Of a stretch of DNA of 64,000 bases, positions 38,973 to 47,194 are shown in pieces. How positions within the stretch are numbered: the stretch's first letter is position 1; every line of letters begins with the position of its first letter. A program made the translations under genes and the position numbers. Source of the stretch: Chersky-840 sp963794615 (GTDB taxonomy: Bacteria; Actinomycetota; Acidimicrobiia; Acidimicrobiales; UBA8190); assembly GCA_963794615.1 (NCBI GenBank), contig CAWCEP010000011.1, positions 116,582 through 180,581 of the forward strand. Reading direction: 5' to 3'. A model generated the notes under the pieces. It saw only the letters and a list, made by a program, of their open reading frames with translations. It had not been told where the DNA came from and did no database searches.

Positions 38973-40460
38973 GTGGTCGAGGACTTCGAACGTTGCTACC
39001 GAGCGGTCTCGGCCCGCGACACCCGCTTCGACGGCTGGTTCGTCACCGCCGTGACCTCGACCCACATCTACTGCCGCCCGAGCTGTCCCGCCCGCACCCC
39101 GTCACGCCCCAACGTGCGCTTCTATCCGAGCTCGGCCGCCGCGCAGCGAGCCGGGTTCCGCGCCTGCAAACGGTGCCGTCCCGACGCTTCTCCGGGCTCG
39201 CCGGCGTGGAACGTGCGTCAGGACGTGGTGGCCCGCGCCATGCGTCTCATCGGCGAGGGCGTCGTGGACCGCGACGGCGTGGCCGGGTTGGCGCGGCGCC
39301 TGTCCTACAGTCCACGACAGCTCAACCGGCTCCTGCTCGGCGAGGTCGGCGCCGGGCCGCTGGCGCTGGCCCGCGCCCAACGGGCTCAGACCGCCCGTGT
39401 GCTGGTCGAGACGACCGAGCTCCCGGTGGCGTCGGTGGCGTTCGCGGCCGGGTTCGCGAGCGTCCGGCAGTTCAACGACACCATCCGCCACGTCTTCGCG
39501 TGCACCCCCACGGAGTTGCGCCGACACCGCCGGCGTGACGAGAACCGGTCCCCCGACACCCTGAGCCTGCGCCTGGCCCATCGCCTCCCCTACGACACGA
39601 CCGGAACCCTGGCGTTCCTGGGCCATCGAGCCGTCCCCGGTGTCGAGGCGGCCTCGTCGACGGCGTTCGCCCGGACCCTGACCCTCCCGCACGGGAGCGG
39701 CGCCGTCGAGCTCACCCCTGACGAGGGGTACGTGCGTGCCCATCTGCACCTCGACGACCTCAGGGACCTCACACCGGCCGTGCAGCGGTGTCGTCACCTG
39801 CTCGACCTGGACGCCGACCCCGTCGCCGTGGCCGACCATCTCGGCGCCGACCCGGTCCTCGGACCCACGGCCCGTCGCACCCCGGGGCTCCGGGTGCCCG
39901 GAACCGTCGATCCCCACGAGCTGGCGGTACGCGCCGTCGTCGGCCAACAGGTGTCGGTGGCGAGCGCGCGGGGCGTGCTCGGGCGCCTGGTCACCGAGCA
40001 CGGCAAGGCGCTGACGTCCCCGCACCGCCTCGGACCGGGGTTCGGTGCGGACATCCTCACGCATCGATTCCCCGACGTCGCCACGATCGCCTCCCTCGAT
40101 CCCGACGCCCTGCCGCTCCCTCGCCGCCGGGCCCGGACCTTGGTGACCATGGCTGAGGCGCTGGCGGCTGGAGCGCTCATCCTCGATATCGGTGCCGACG
40201 CCGAGGCGGCGCGAGCCGAGTTGCGCACGCTGCCGGGCATCGGACCCTGGACGGCCGACTACATCGCCGTGCGCGGGCTCGGACACCCCGACGTCATGCT
40301 GTCGGGAGACCTCGGGGTGCGACACGCCTTCGCCCGGTTGCACCTGGCTGACACCCCGGCGGCCATCGACGAGCTCGCCCGCCGCTGGCGACCGTGGCGC
40401 TCCTACGCCACCGTGCACCTCTGGGGGTCCCTGCACCCGGACCGGACCCCGGCGTCGTGA
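38973..40460 (+). CDS. Ada N-terminal/AraC domain fused to AlkA 3-methyladenine DNA glycosylase
   Basis: This 495-residue alkylation-repair regulator and glycosylase has three parts. Residues 1-75 form the Ada zinc domain with Cys ligands in YCRPSCPA and CKRCRPD. Residues 80-180 are an AraC-type helix-turn-helix (GLARRLSYSPRQLNRLLL; VASVAFAAGFASVRQFNDTIR). Residues 195-495 are AlkA, with a helix-hairpin-helix LRTLPGIGPWTADYIAVRG and catalytic Asp in LSGDLGVRHAF. This is the actinobacterial AdaA-AlkA arrangement: methylphosphotriester sensing by the first Cys activates transcription, and the AlkA part excises damaged bases. GTG 38973. The stop overlaps the ogt start. The frame is intact. Confidence 0.93.
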   Translation: MVEDFERCYRAVSARDTRFDGWFVTAVTSTHIYCRPSCPARTPSRPNVRFYPSSAAAQRAGFRACKRCRPDASPGSPAWNVRQDVVARAMRLIGEGVVDRDGVAGLARRLSYSPRQLNRLLLGEVGAGPLALARAQRAQTARVLVETTELPVASVAFAAGFASVRQFNDTIRHVFACTPTELRRHRRRDENRSPDTLSLRLAHRLPYDTTGTLAFLGHRAVPGVEAASSTAFARTLTLPHGSGAVELTPDEGYVRAHLHLDDLRDLTPAVQRCRHLLDLDADPVAVADHLGADPVLGPTARRTPGLRVPGTVDPHELAVRAVVGQQVSVASARGVLGRLVTEHGKALTSPHRLGPGFGADILTHRFPDVATIASLDPDALPLPRRRARTLVTMAEALAAGALILDIGADAEAARAELRTLPGIGPWTADYIAVRGLGHPDVMLSGDLGVRHAFARLHLADTPAAIDELARRWRPWRSYATVHLWGSLHPDRTPAS

Positions 40461-40975
40461 CCATGGCCCACCGTGTCATGGCCAGTCCGCTGGGTCCCAT
40501 CAGGCTGGGTGCCGACTCGTCGGGCCGGCTGACCGAGCTCCACATCGGAGCGGCCTCAGGGCCCGGTTTCGAGCCCGCGGTGTCACCGCACCCCGAGGCC
40601 GACGGGAGCGGCGCCGCCGGCACCGTGCTCGACGATGCCGCCGCCCAGCTCGACGAGTACTTCGACGGCAGGCGGCGGAACTTCGACATCCCCATGACGA
40701 TGGAGGGCTCTTCGTTCCAGCGCCAGGTCTGGGCCCAGCTGCTCGACATCCCCTTCGGCACCGTCGTGAGCTACGCCCATTTGGCAGCACGGCTGGGACG
40801 GACGGGGGCGGCGCGAGCCGTGGGCCATGCCAACGCCCGGAATCCGATCCCCATCATCGTGCCCTGCCACCGGGTCCTAGGGTCGACCGGTCGGCTGACC
40901 GGCTACGGAGGAGGCCTGCCCGCCAAGCAATTCCTTCTCGACCTCGAGGCAACGACGACGCAGTCGTCGGATTGA
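40457..40975 (+). CDS. ogt: Methylated-DNA--protein-cysteine methyltransferase (Ogt)
   Basis: This suicidal O6-alkylguanine repair protein of about 172 residues has the active-site block IPIIVPCHRVLG with acceptor Cys, the HTH-region FQRQVWAQLLDIPFGTVVSYAHLAARLG and ARAVGHANARNP with the arginine finger. The start GTG 40457 overlaps the AdaA-AlkA stop (GTGA); ATG 40463 is equally possible. The two genes form a compact adaptive-response operon presumably induced by the Ada zinc domain. The frame is intact. Confidence 0.95.
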   Translation: MTMAHRVMASPLGPIRLGADSSGRLTELHIGAASGPGFEPAVSPHPEADGSGAAGTVLDDAAAQLDEYFDGRRRNFDIPMTMEGSSFQRQVWAQLLDIPFGTVVSYAHLAARLGRTGAARAVGHANARNPIPIIVPCHRVLGSTGRLTGYGGGLPAKQFLLDLEATTTQSSD

Positions 40976-40978
40976 GCG

Positions 40979-41236
40979 TCAGTCGTCGGAGCGAGCGCCG
41001 AGGTCTTGGGTCTCTCTGACCGCCATAGCCGTGCCCCACACACCGACAGCCGTTGCCGCCACCACCACGGCCAGCAGCGCGGTCAGGAAGGCCCCACCGG
41101 CACCATCTCTCATCGACATGCCGATCACCGCCGCGATGAACACGAGCAGGATGGCGCAGCCGTAGACGAACGGTCTCAAGTTGCGGCGTGCGCTCTTCGA
41201 CTCGGAGGCGATCGGCCTCGAATCCACCATCGACAT
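40979..41236 (-). CDS. Small two-helix membrane protein
   Basis: An 85-residue protein with a basic N-terminus (SKSARRNLRPF) and two hydrophobic segments, FVYGCAILLVFIAAVIGMS and GAFLTALLAVVVAATAVGVW, joined by a short charged turn. It ends RETQDLGARSDD. No family recognised. ATG 41236; upstream extension in this frame gives Arg/Ser-rich text unlike a protein start. It converges tightly (3 bases) on ogt. Confidence 0.6.
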   Translation of the reverse strand: MSMVDSRPIASESKSARRNLRPFVYGCAILLVFIAAVIGMSMRDGAGGAFLTALLAVVVAATAVGVWGTAMAVRETQDLGARSDD

Positions 41237-41588
41237 TGCCACTGCTATCGGCGGGACCCTGGGCGACCTAAATAGGTTGTTTCCGGCTTCGTGCCTGCTG
41301 GGGATCGATATGGCCCGAATTCGATGTTCAACGTTGACATTGCGTGCTGACTGATCACCGATAGTGAGATCCGCCGTCGGTCCTTCGATGGGCGCCACGA
41401 GCACCGATCGATCGACCCGAGACATTGTCCGCCTGGCGCCCAGAACCGCCCCTCGAGGTCGGTCCGTGAAGGGTGGGGCGCTCGGAAAGATCGGAGACGT
41501 CGGGACGTCGCAACCGTTTGTGCGATGCAAATTGGACCCGGCGCAACGGGCGTGCGCGCCGTCGCCGGCAATGGCAGTATGCGTGACG
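41237..41588. other. 352-base stretch without a convincing gene
   Basis: It has lower GC than its surroundings. It lies upstream of the minus-strand small membrane protein and of the plus-strand hypothetical at 41589. Open frames crossing it lack protein-like composition. It presumably contains both promoters; no repeat, hairpin or tRNA is visible. Confidence 0.4.
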
Positions 41589-41909
41589 ATGGAGTACCTC
41601 GCCGTAGCCCAGATGCCACGCCGGTGGTCGAGGAAGCTCCAAGGCACACTCCTCAGGCGCGGCTACCGGCTGCCGCGAGCCTGGCACGCCGTACCGACCC
41701 ATCAGACGACGCCGGTCGCGTTGTGCGGATTCCGCTACACGCGCGAACCACACCGGACGTGGCGACAGACGATGATCCCGAGACGCTGTCCCAAGTGCCA
41801 GCGTCTCGTCGAGCAATCGGAGTCGAACGCCCGGGATCCCTCGATGAACCCGCTCTGGGCCGTACCCACCGCGGGCGCCGAGAGTCACGGAGTGGTCCCG
41901 GCCGGCTGA
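41589..41909 (+). CDS. Hypothetical small Arg-rich protein with a CxxC motif
   Basis: A 106-residue reading beginning MEYLAVAQMPRRWSRKLQG with VALCGFRYTREPHRTWRQ and RRCPKCQRLVEQ. An isolated Cys plus CPKC could bind zinc. The sequence is highly basic in its first two thirds. No family recognised, and there is no clear ribosome-binding site. It could be spurious, though the CPKCQRLVE segment looks protein-like. Confidence 0.35.
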   Translation: MEYLAVAQMPRRWSRKLQGTLLRRGYRLPRAWHAVPTHQTTPVALCGFRYTREPHRTWRQTMIPRRCPKCQRLVEQSESNARDPSMNPLWAVPTAGAESHGVVPAG

Positions 41910-41937
41910 GGGTTCCATTTGGGCAAGACTCGGGCCC

Positions 41938-42663
41938 ATGTTCCGCCGCACCGCCGGTGTCTACGACCTCCTGTACGGAGCCATGGGCAAGGATTACGCG
42001 GCCGAATCCACTGCGCTGCACGAGCTGATCCGGGAACGAGCCCCGGGCGCCGTGTCGCTGCTCGACGTGGCGTGCGGGACCGGTGGCCATCTCGTCCATC
42101 TCCAACAGTGGTACGAGGTGGTGGGCGTGGACGTCGAGCGAAGCATGCTCGACCAAGCAAGACGGCGTCTGCCCGCCGTGACGTTCGTCGAGGCCGACAT
42201 GCGACGCTTCTCGCTGCACCGCACCTTCGACGCGGTGATGTGCCTGTTCAGTTCCATCGGCTACATGGGATCCGAAGACGATCTCGATCGAGCCGTCGCC
42301 ACCATGGTTGCGCATCTCGGTCCGGGAGGCGTGTTCGTGATGGATGGATGGGTCCGCCCCGACGCCTGGAGGGAGGACAAACCCATCGATTTGCTCACCG
42401 CCGCAGATGCGACCGTGACGGTCGCCCGGATGAGTCGGAGTCGACGGGAAGGCAACAGGACCTTCCTCGATATGCACTACCTCATCGGGTCGCACGACCG
42501 TCTCAGCCACGAATACGAGCTCCACGACATGACCCTGTTCGAGCCCGCGCAGTACGAAGCGGCCCTGCAACGTGCTGGGCTCATTGCCATCGAGACGTTG
42601 CCGAGCCCGTCACCGGGACGCGACCGCTATGTCGGCGTGACCGCACCTCATCGACCGACGTGA
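41938..42663 (+). CDS. Class I SAM-dependent methyltransferase
   Basis: This 241-residue Rossmann-fold methyltransferase has motif I LLDVACGTGGHLVHL near residue 44, the acidic VVGVDVERSMLDQARRRLP, ADMRRFSLHRTFDAVMCLFSSIGYM, and GPGGVFVMDGWVRPDAW. The text resembles the TylM1/DesVI N-methyltransferases that dimethylate aminosugar nucleotides, but no sugar-biosynthesis genes flank it. ATG 41938. The frame is intact. Monocistronic as far as can be seen. Confidence 0.85.
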   Translation: MFRRTAGVYDLLYGAMGKDYAAESTALHELIRERAPGAVSLLDVACGTGGHLVHLQQWYEVVGVDVERSMLDQARRRLPAVTFVEADMRRFSLHRTFDAVMCLFSSIGYMGSEDDLDRAVATMVAHLGPGGVFVMDGWVRPDAWREDKPIDLLTAADATVTVARMSRSRREGNRTFLDMHYLIGSHDRLSHEYELHDMTLFEPAQYEAALQRAGLIAIETLPSPSPGRDRYVGVTAPHRPT

Positions 42664-42769
42664 ACACTAAGTGTGACTGAATCCCGCCTACGGAGCGCGC
42701 AGAGAGCGTTTCCCTCACGCGAAACGTGTTGCGGGTCAAGGAAAAGCACAAAAACGCCGACAACTCTGT

Positions 42770-43051
42770 ATGGCCAATTCTCAGTTGAAGACACGTCCCG
42801 CCGTTGCGTACCGCGGTGACCGCCAGCCTTCGGAAGCAGAGACACACAAAGGCGAGATCGCCGCTGTCGTCGTGGAGCGCACCGACGGTACCTGCACGGT
42901 GCTGTGGGCGGGGATCTGGCGCACCTTCAACAGCCGGCCCGAGGAGTGGCAGACGCGGGGCGAGGCCATCAATGCGGTCAACTCCGTCGTCGGTGACATT
43001 CTGATCTGGAACGAGATGGCCCCTCACACCTGGGCGGCCCGGGCAGCCTGA
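42770..43051 (+). CDS. Hypothetical 93-residue protein
   Basis: Reads MANSQLKTRPAVAYRGDRQP, then AAVVVERTDGTCTVLWAGIWRTFNSRPEEWQTRGEAINAVNSVVGDILIWNE. The balanced composition and well-formed amphipathic end suggest a real small soluble protein. I do not recognise a family. ATG 42770 is in a locally AT-richer region, with no strong ribosome-binding site. Confidence 0.5.
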   Translation: MANSQLKTRPAVAYRGDRQPSEAETHKGEIAAVVVERTDGTCTVLWAGIWRTFNSRPEEWQTRGEAINAVNSVVGDILIWNEMAPHTWAARAA

Positions 43052-43221
43052 CACCCGAGTCCCGGCGTCATCCCGCGACCGCGCCGAGACCATCCCGCCG
43101 GCAACCTTCAGCGGGCGGGTGAAGACTTCGGTCTGAGGCTGCTCCCCCGTCGAAGCTCGTCGTCACCGTACGCTTGCACGCGGTCACCCGACTGCTGTTT
43201 TCGAGCGAACCGGAGATCGAC

Positions 43222-43806
43222 GTGTCCATCAGGCCGAGAACGTGGCGGCGATGGCCGACGGTCGGACGGGGCCTACGGAGCTCGTGTCTGGGTGGCCTCG
43301 TCGGGATCTCTTCGCTGGCGCTGGCAGGGTGCGGAGCACCTTCGTTCCCCACCGGCACCGGCACCGCCACCTTCACGTGGCACTCGGTCGCCGCCTCCGG
43401 CAACGACTTCACGAGTCCGCCCCAGCCCTTCGCGGGCACCGTGGCAGGAATCCCGGTGAGCGGCAAGGCGCTCGGCCCGGTGTTGCCGGCGGCAGGACTG
43501 ACGTCCCTTCCGCCACGATTGACCGTGGCGCGATGGACTGGCCGTTTCCAGGGCCACTCCTTCTCCCTGACGGTCTCGGAAGATACGACGGCGATCCGTA
43601 ACCTCTCCACCGCCACCCTCGACGTTGACGGAGAACTCGGTTCGCAGACCGTCCGCGTCATCGTCGGTCCCGTGTCGCAGCGGAACCCGAACTCGATCGC
43701 ATTCCACGGCACCATCGGCGATCACCACGTGACGGGATCGGTCACCGCCAACTCGGCCCACGGCGCCAGCAACCGGGCGACAGCCACCTTCACCGTCTCT
43801 GGCTGA
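43222..43806 (+). CDS. Predicted lipoprotein of unknown function
   Basis: A 194-residue protein with a twin-Arg-like basic start (RPRTWRRWPTVGRGLRSS), a hydrophobic stretch and the lipobox LALAGC followed by GAPSFP. It would be lipid-anchored and extracytoplasmic. The mature part is a Thr/Ser-rich beta-strand domain (ATFTWHSVAASGNDF; GRFQGHSFSLTVSEDTTA; AFHGTIGDHHVTGSV). GTG 43222 has GGAG six bases upstream. No family assigned. Confidence 0.72.
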   Translation: MSIRPRTWRRWPTVGRGLRSSCLGGLVGISSLALAGCGAPSFPTGTGTATFTWHSVAASGNDFTSPPQPFAGTVAGIPVSGKALGPVLPAAGLTSLPPRLTVARWTGRFQGHSFSLTVSEDTTAIRNLSTATLDVDGELGSQTVRVIVGPVSQRNPNSIAFHGTIGDHHVTGSVTANSAHGASNRATATFTVSG

Positions 43807-43849
43807 GGCAAGTGTCCGCCTTGCACCGAGCGCTCACCGGCCGTACTAT

Positions 43850-43865
43850 TTGAGCAGTTGCTCAA
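43850..43865. promoter_or_regulatory. TetR-type operator: 16-base inverted repeat
   Basis: TTGAGCA-GT-TGCTCAA lies 33 bases upstream of the TetR gene start. A third half-site, TTGCTCA, follows at 43871-43877. The spacing and symmetry are those of an autoregulatory TetR operator over the promoter of the TetR-epimerase operon. Confidence 0.7.
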
Positions 43866-43898
43866 TGTGATTGCTCAGGCGATGCTGGGGACGGAGCC

Positions 43899-44552
43899 AT
43901 GGCCAGATCAGGAGCCAAGCGGACGGCGGGACCGGGGCCCTCGGCCGGTTCCGAGGAGACCCGGCGGGCCCTGGTGGCCGCCACGATCGAGGCTCTGCAC
44001 GAGGAGGGGTTCTCGGGCACGAGCGCACGGGAGATCGCCCGGCGGGCCGGCTGCAACCAGGGTCTCGTCTTCTACCACTTCGGCACCGTCACCAATCTGC
44101 TCCTGGCCGCGCTGGACGAGGTCAGTGCGCTGCGCCTGGCGCGCTACCAAACGGCGGTGCACGAGGCGAAGAACCTCGGCGGGCTGGTCGAGACCGCCCG
44201 GTCGGTGTTCGAGGAGGACCTCGACGCCGGATACATATCCGTTCTCGCCGAGATGATCGCCGGCGCGTCGTCCACACCCGGCTTGGGTGCCGAAGTGGCC
44301 TCCCGGATCGCGCCGTGGCGCAGCTTCGCCGCCGACGCCGTGCGCGACACCCTGGCGAAGACGCCCTTTGCGCAACTGATCCCGGCCGAGGAGCTCGCCC
44401 ACGGGATCGTGGCCCTGTACCTCGGACTCGAGATGCTCGCCCACCTCGACGGCGACCGTGGCGCCGCGTTGGCCCTCTTCGAGCGAGCGCGACAAGTAGC
44501 CGGCCTGCTCGGCGCTCTCGGCGCCGTCCCGGCCACCAAGGAGGCACGATGA
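43899..44552 (+). CDS. TetR/AcrR family transcriptional regulator
   Basis: A 217-residue repressor. The N-terminal HTH reads TRRALVAATIEALHEEGFSGTSAREIARRAGCNQGLVFYHFGTVTNLLLAAL, followed by an all-helical ligand domain. ATG 43899. It ends with an ATGA overlap into an NAD(P)-binding protein gene, so it probably controls that gene together with itself through the palindrome at 43850-43865. The inducer is unknown. The frame is intact. Confidence 0.92.
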   Translation: MARSGAKRTAGPGPSAGSEETRRALVAATIEALHEEGFSGTSAREIARRAGCNQGLVFYHFGTVTNLLLAALDEVSALRLARYQTAVHEAKNLGGLVETARSVFEEDLDAGYISVLAEMIAGASSTPGLGAEVASRIAPWRSFAADAVRDTLAKTPFAQLIPAEELAHGIVALYLGLEMLAHLDGDRGAALALFERARQVAGLLGALGAVPATKEAR

Positions 44553-45505
44553 GTCATGTGACCAGCCCGACGACGACCCCCCTGAGCTGGGAGCCGCAAG
44601 CCGGATTCGACGTGGTGACGGGCGCCTTCAGCTATTCGGGTGCGGCCATCGCCAGGGAGCTCCGGTCCGCCGGACGCCAGGTACGGACACTCACGGGACA
44701 CCCCCAGCGGGCCCAAGGCGAACACGGCATCGACATCTGCCCCCTCGACTTCGACGATCCCGTGGGACTGGTCGAATCGCTACGAGGAGCGACCACGCTC
44801 TACAACACGTATTGGGTCCGGTTCCCGCACGGACGCATCGATCACGAAGCGGCTGTGGCCAATTCGCGGACCCTCTTCTACGCGGCGCTCCACGCCGGCG
44901 TCGAGCGCATCGTCCACGTCTCGATTACCCATCCGAGCATCACCTCCCCCTACCCCTACTTCCGGGGCAAGGCCGAGGTCGAACGGGTCCTGGCCGAGGT
45001 CGGCGTCTCCTACGGTGTGCTCCGCCCCGCCATTCTCTTCGGAGGGGACGGCGTCCTGCTCAACAACATCGCCTGGCTCCTGCGCCGCCTGCCGGTGTTC
45101 GCCGTGGGCGGGAGAGGTGACTATCGCATCCGCCCCATCCACGTGGACGACCTGGCCCGCCTGAGCGTGGAAGCCGGCGCGCAGCGCGACGTCACGGTCA
45201 TCGATGCCGTCGGGCCGGAGCGCCCGACCTTCGTGGAACTGGTCGGGCTCATCCGCGAGACCGTCGGCAGCCACGCCAAGATCGTGAAGCTTCCGGGGGC
45301 CGTCATGCCGGCCCTTTCCTCGGCCCTCGGGCTCGCGTTGCGGGACGTCCTGTTGTCACGCGAGGAATACCGAGCCATGGCCGCGGGACTCGCCGACACG
45401 GAAGGCGCTTCCACTGGCACGGTGGTCCTGTCGCAGTGGCTGGCCGACCACTCCGCCACCCTCGGGCGACGCTATGCCAACGAGATCAAGCGCCATTTCC
45501 GCTGA
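44549..45505 (+). CDS. NmrA-like/atypical SDR NAD(P)-binding protein
   Basis: A 318-residue Rossmann protein. VVTGAFSYSGAAIARELRSAGRQVRTLTG is the dinucleotide site in the GxxxxG form of atypical SDRs. LYNTYWVRFPHGRIDHEAAVANS, HVSITHPSITSPYPYFRGKAEVER and VLRPAILFGGDGVLLNNIAWLLRRLP follow. SPYPYFRGKAEVE keeps a YxxxK spacing. ATG 44549 overlaps tetR. It is probably a redox or quinone-sensing reductase induced through the TetR protein, though the substrate is unknown. Confidence 0.85.
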   Translation: MSHVTSPTTTPLSWEPQAGFDVVTGAFSYSGAAIARELRSAGRQVRTLTGHPQRAQGEHGIDICPLDFDDPVGLVESLRGATTLYNTYWVRFPHGRIDHEAAVANSRTLFYAALHAGVERIVHVSITHPSITSPYPYFRGKAEVERVLAEVGVSYGVLRPAILFGGDGVLLNNIAWLLRRLPVFAVGGRGDYRIRPIHVDDLARLSVEAGAQRDVTVIDAVGPERPTFVELVGLIRETVGSHAKIVKLPGAVMPALSSALGLALRDVLLSREEYRAMAAGLADTEGASTGTVVLSQWLADHSATLGRRYANEIKRHFR

Positions 45506-45542
45506 GACTCCACGCTCTCGTCGACCGCACGAAATTTTCTAT

Positions 45543-46244
45543 TTACGTCTTCACTTCGAATTTCTCGACGATCCGCCACATGGCGCGCTGTTCCGCCTCG
45601 CTCATGTTGGGGTCCCGCACCTTGAAATCCACCACCTCGCGCAGCTTGCGCTTCACCAGGTCCAGGTCCGTTGCGACGGTATCCAGAAATCCCTTGATCA
45701 GCACTGCCCTCGCCCGACCGAGGATCGCGCCGATGATCGGATTGGAAGGAATCTCCCCGGCGGCCATCAACACCCACGCCAGGACCACGTCGACGAGAGG
45801 ATCCCCGCGTGCCGCGTTCGGCCAGTCGATGACCACGGGCCCATTGGCACCGATCATGACGTTCAGCGGGTGGAGGTCCATGTGGAGGAAATGATCTCCC
45901 GTACCCACCGGAGCGGGCGGAAGGAAGTCAGGGGGAGCGATGGCGTGCAGACGCCGGTGCAGCGTGGCGAGGACGACTCCCTGACGATGGATCGTCCACG
46001 GCCGCCGGGTCATGACGTCCACCATCGAGGAGCCGTCGATCCGCTCCATGACGAGGTCGGTGCCGTCGTCGCTCACCTCTTCGATGACCGGTACCGGATA
46101 GCCGTGGCTGCGCAGGTACTCCATGGTCCGGGCCTCACCGGCCATCGACCGGCCTCGCCGTGACCGGCGCAGGACGAGGCCGGGCCCGTACTCGAAGATG
46201 TCGGCGTCCCGCCCCGATGCGAACAGCGGTCCCGGGGCGTGCAC
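45543..46244 (-). CDS. Aminoglycoside-phosphotransferase-family kinase
   Basis: This kinase-fold protein of about 233 residues has an N-lobe GRDADIFEYGPGLVLRRSRRGRSMAGEARTMEYLRSHGYPVP, the ATP-hinge area LVMERIDGSSMVDVM, catalytic HMDLHPLNVMI (HxDxxxxN) and metal site VVIDWPNAARGDPLVDV. All catalytic residues are intact, unlike the kinase at 24111. GTG 46244 gives a normal N-lobe; the ATG at 46391 would overlap the divergent VOC gene. Small-molecule phosphorylation is expected; the substrate need not be an antibiotic. Confidence 0.82.
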   Translation of the reverse strand: MHAPGPLFASGRDADIFEYGPGLVLRRSRRGRSMAGEARTMEYLRSHGYPVPVIEEVSDDGTDLVMERIDGSSMVDVMTRRPWTIHRQGVVLATLHRRLHAIAPPDFLPPAPVGTGDHFLHMDLHPLNVMIGANGPVVIDWPNAARGDPLVDVVLAWVLMAAGEIPSNPIIGAILGRARAVLIKGFLDTVATDLDLVKRKLREVVDFKVRDPNMSEAEQRAMWRIVEKFEVKT

Positions 46245-46356
46245 ACCGCAAACGGTAGTGGACGATAGGGCCGGTCGACCGGGCCGGCGCGTCACGTGCT
46301 TGGGTCCATCGGAGCACTCGGTACGCTGCTGGTGCTCGACGAGCGTGGAGGCGACG

Positions 46357-46770
46357 GTGGCGGTCACGGGAATGGCGAACCTCGCGGTCAAGGTGCGCGA
46401 CCTCGACGCGGCCGTGTCGTTCTACGAAGCGGCCGGGGCCGAGGTGCGCGACCGGATGCACTGGAACAACGGTGAGCGCGCCGACGTGTTCCTGGGCCCG
46501 ATCATGATCACGCTCTTCACCCACGCCATCTACGAGGACTCGGTGGACCTCCCGGCCGAGGGCTTTCTCCACCCCGCACTGTTCACCGACGACCTCGACG
46601 CCGAGCTCGAGGGCCACGACGTCCTCTGGGGTCCCGCCGTCGTCGAGGGAACCTTCGGGAAGCGCCGCATCGCCTTCGTCAACGCCCCCGGGGGCATCCG
46701 GCTGGAATTCATGGAGCAGCTCGAGCCACCGCCCCCCAGCGAACCGGCACCGCAAGGAGGGCACACGTGA
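46357..46770 (+). CDS. VOC family protein
   Basis: A 137-residue glyoxalase-fold protein. ANLAVKVRDLDAAVSFYEAAGAEVRDRM, FLGPIMITLFTHAIY, FLHPALFTDDLDAELEG and IAFVNAPGGIRLEFMEQLEP give the beta-alpha-beta-beta-beta module. GTG 46357 has GGAGG five bases upstream; ATG 46372 is alternative. Its stop overlaps the start of a second VOC gene, so the two are cotranslated and may form a heteromeric enzyme. Confidence 0.82.
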   Translation: MAVTGMANLAVKVRDLDAAVSFYEAAGAEVRDRMHWNNGERADVFLGPIMITLFTHAIYEDSVDLPAEGFLHPALFTDDLDAELEGHDVLWGPAVVEGTFGKRRIAFVNAPGGIRLEFMEQLEPPPPSEPAPQGGHT

Positions 46771-47144
46771 AGGTGACGCGCTTTCACCACGTCTCGGTGA
46801 ACGCCAACGGGACCCCGATCGACGAGTTGGCCGCGTTCTATCGCGACGTGCTCGGCCTCGGGGACAAGCCGCGGCCCGACATCCCCGGCGTGCCCGGCCA
46901 CTGGCACGTGGTGGGCGATCAGGAGCTGCACCTCGTCGGCGCCCCCCCACGCGGCACCCCGATCGACGCCACCGGGCACCATTACTGCGTCTCGGTCGCC
47001 GATCTCGACGCGGCGGTGGCCGAGCTCGAGCAGCGCGGCATCGACTACCAGCGTGCCGTCCAAGGCGAGAACACGGTGCAGATCTGGATCAGCGATCCGG
47101 CCGGGAACACCATCGAGCTCCAGCAAGACACCGATCTCGGCTGA
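46767..47144 (+). CDS. VOC family protein (glyoxalase I-like)
   Basis: A 125-residue VOC protein. VTRFHHVSVNANGTPIDELAAFYRDVLGLGDKPRPDIPGVPGHWHVVGDQELHLVG, HHYCVSVADLDAAVAELEQRGI and WISDPAGNTIELQQ keep the His/Glu metal set. GTG 46767 overlaps the previous stop by four bases. Paired single-module VOC proteins can assemble into one active site at their interface, so the overlap may reflect obligate partnership. It converges on the gamma-glutamyltransferase-like gene. Confidence 0.87.
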   Translation: MKVTRFHHVSVNANGTPIDELAAFYRDVLGLGDKPRPDIPGVPGHWHVVGDQELHLVGAPPRGTPIDATGHHYCVSVADLDAAVAELEQRGIDYQRAVQGENTVQIWISDPAGNTIELQQDTDLG

Positions 47145-47194
47145 CCTCCGCGGTCCGACATCCAGGCCTGCGGGCCCGAGCGCCCCGGTGACGG

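Noticed and set aside
42701..42740. AAACGTGTT sequence as a second KstR-like site
   Set aside because: It has the AACnnGTT core but lacks the outer T and A of the consensus, and no lipid gene follows.
45543..46244. Aminoglycoside resistance gene
   Set aside because: The kinase motifs are general to the APH fold, and nothing links it to a resistance context.
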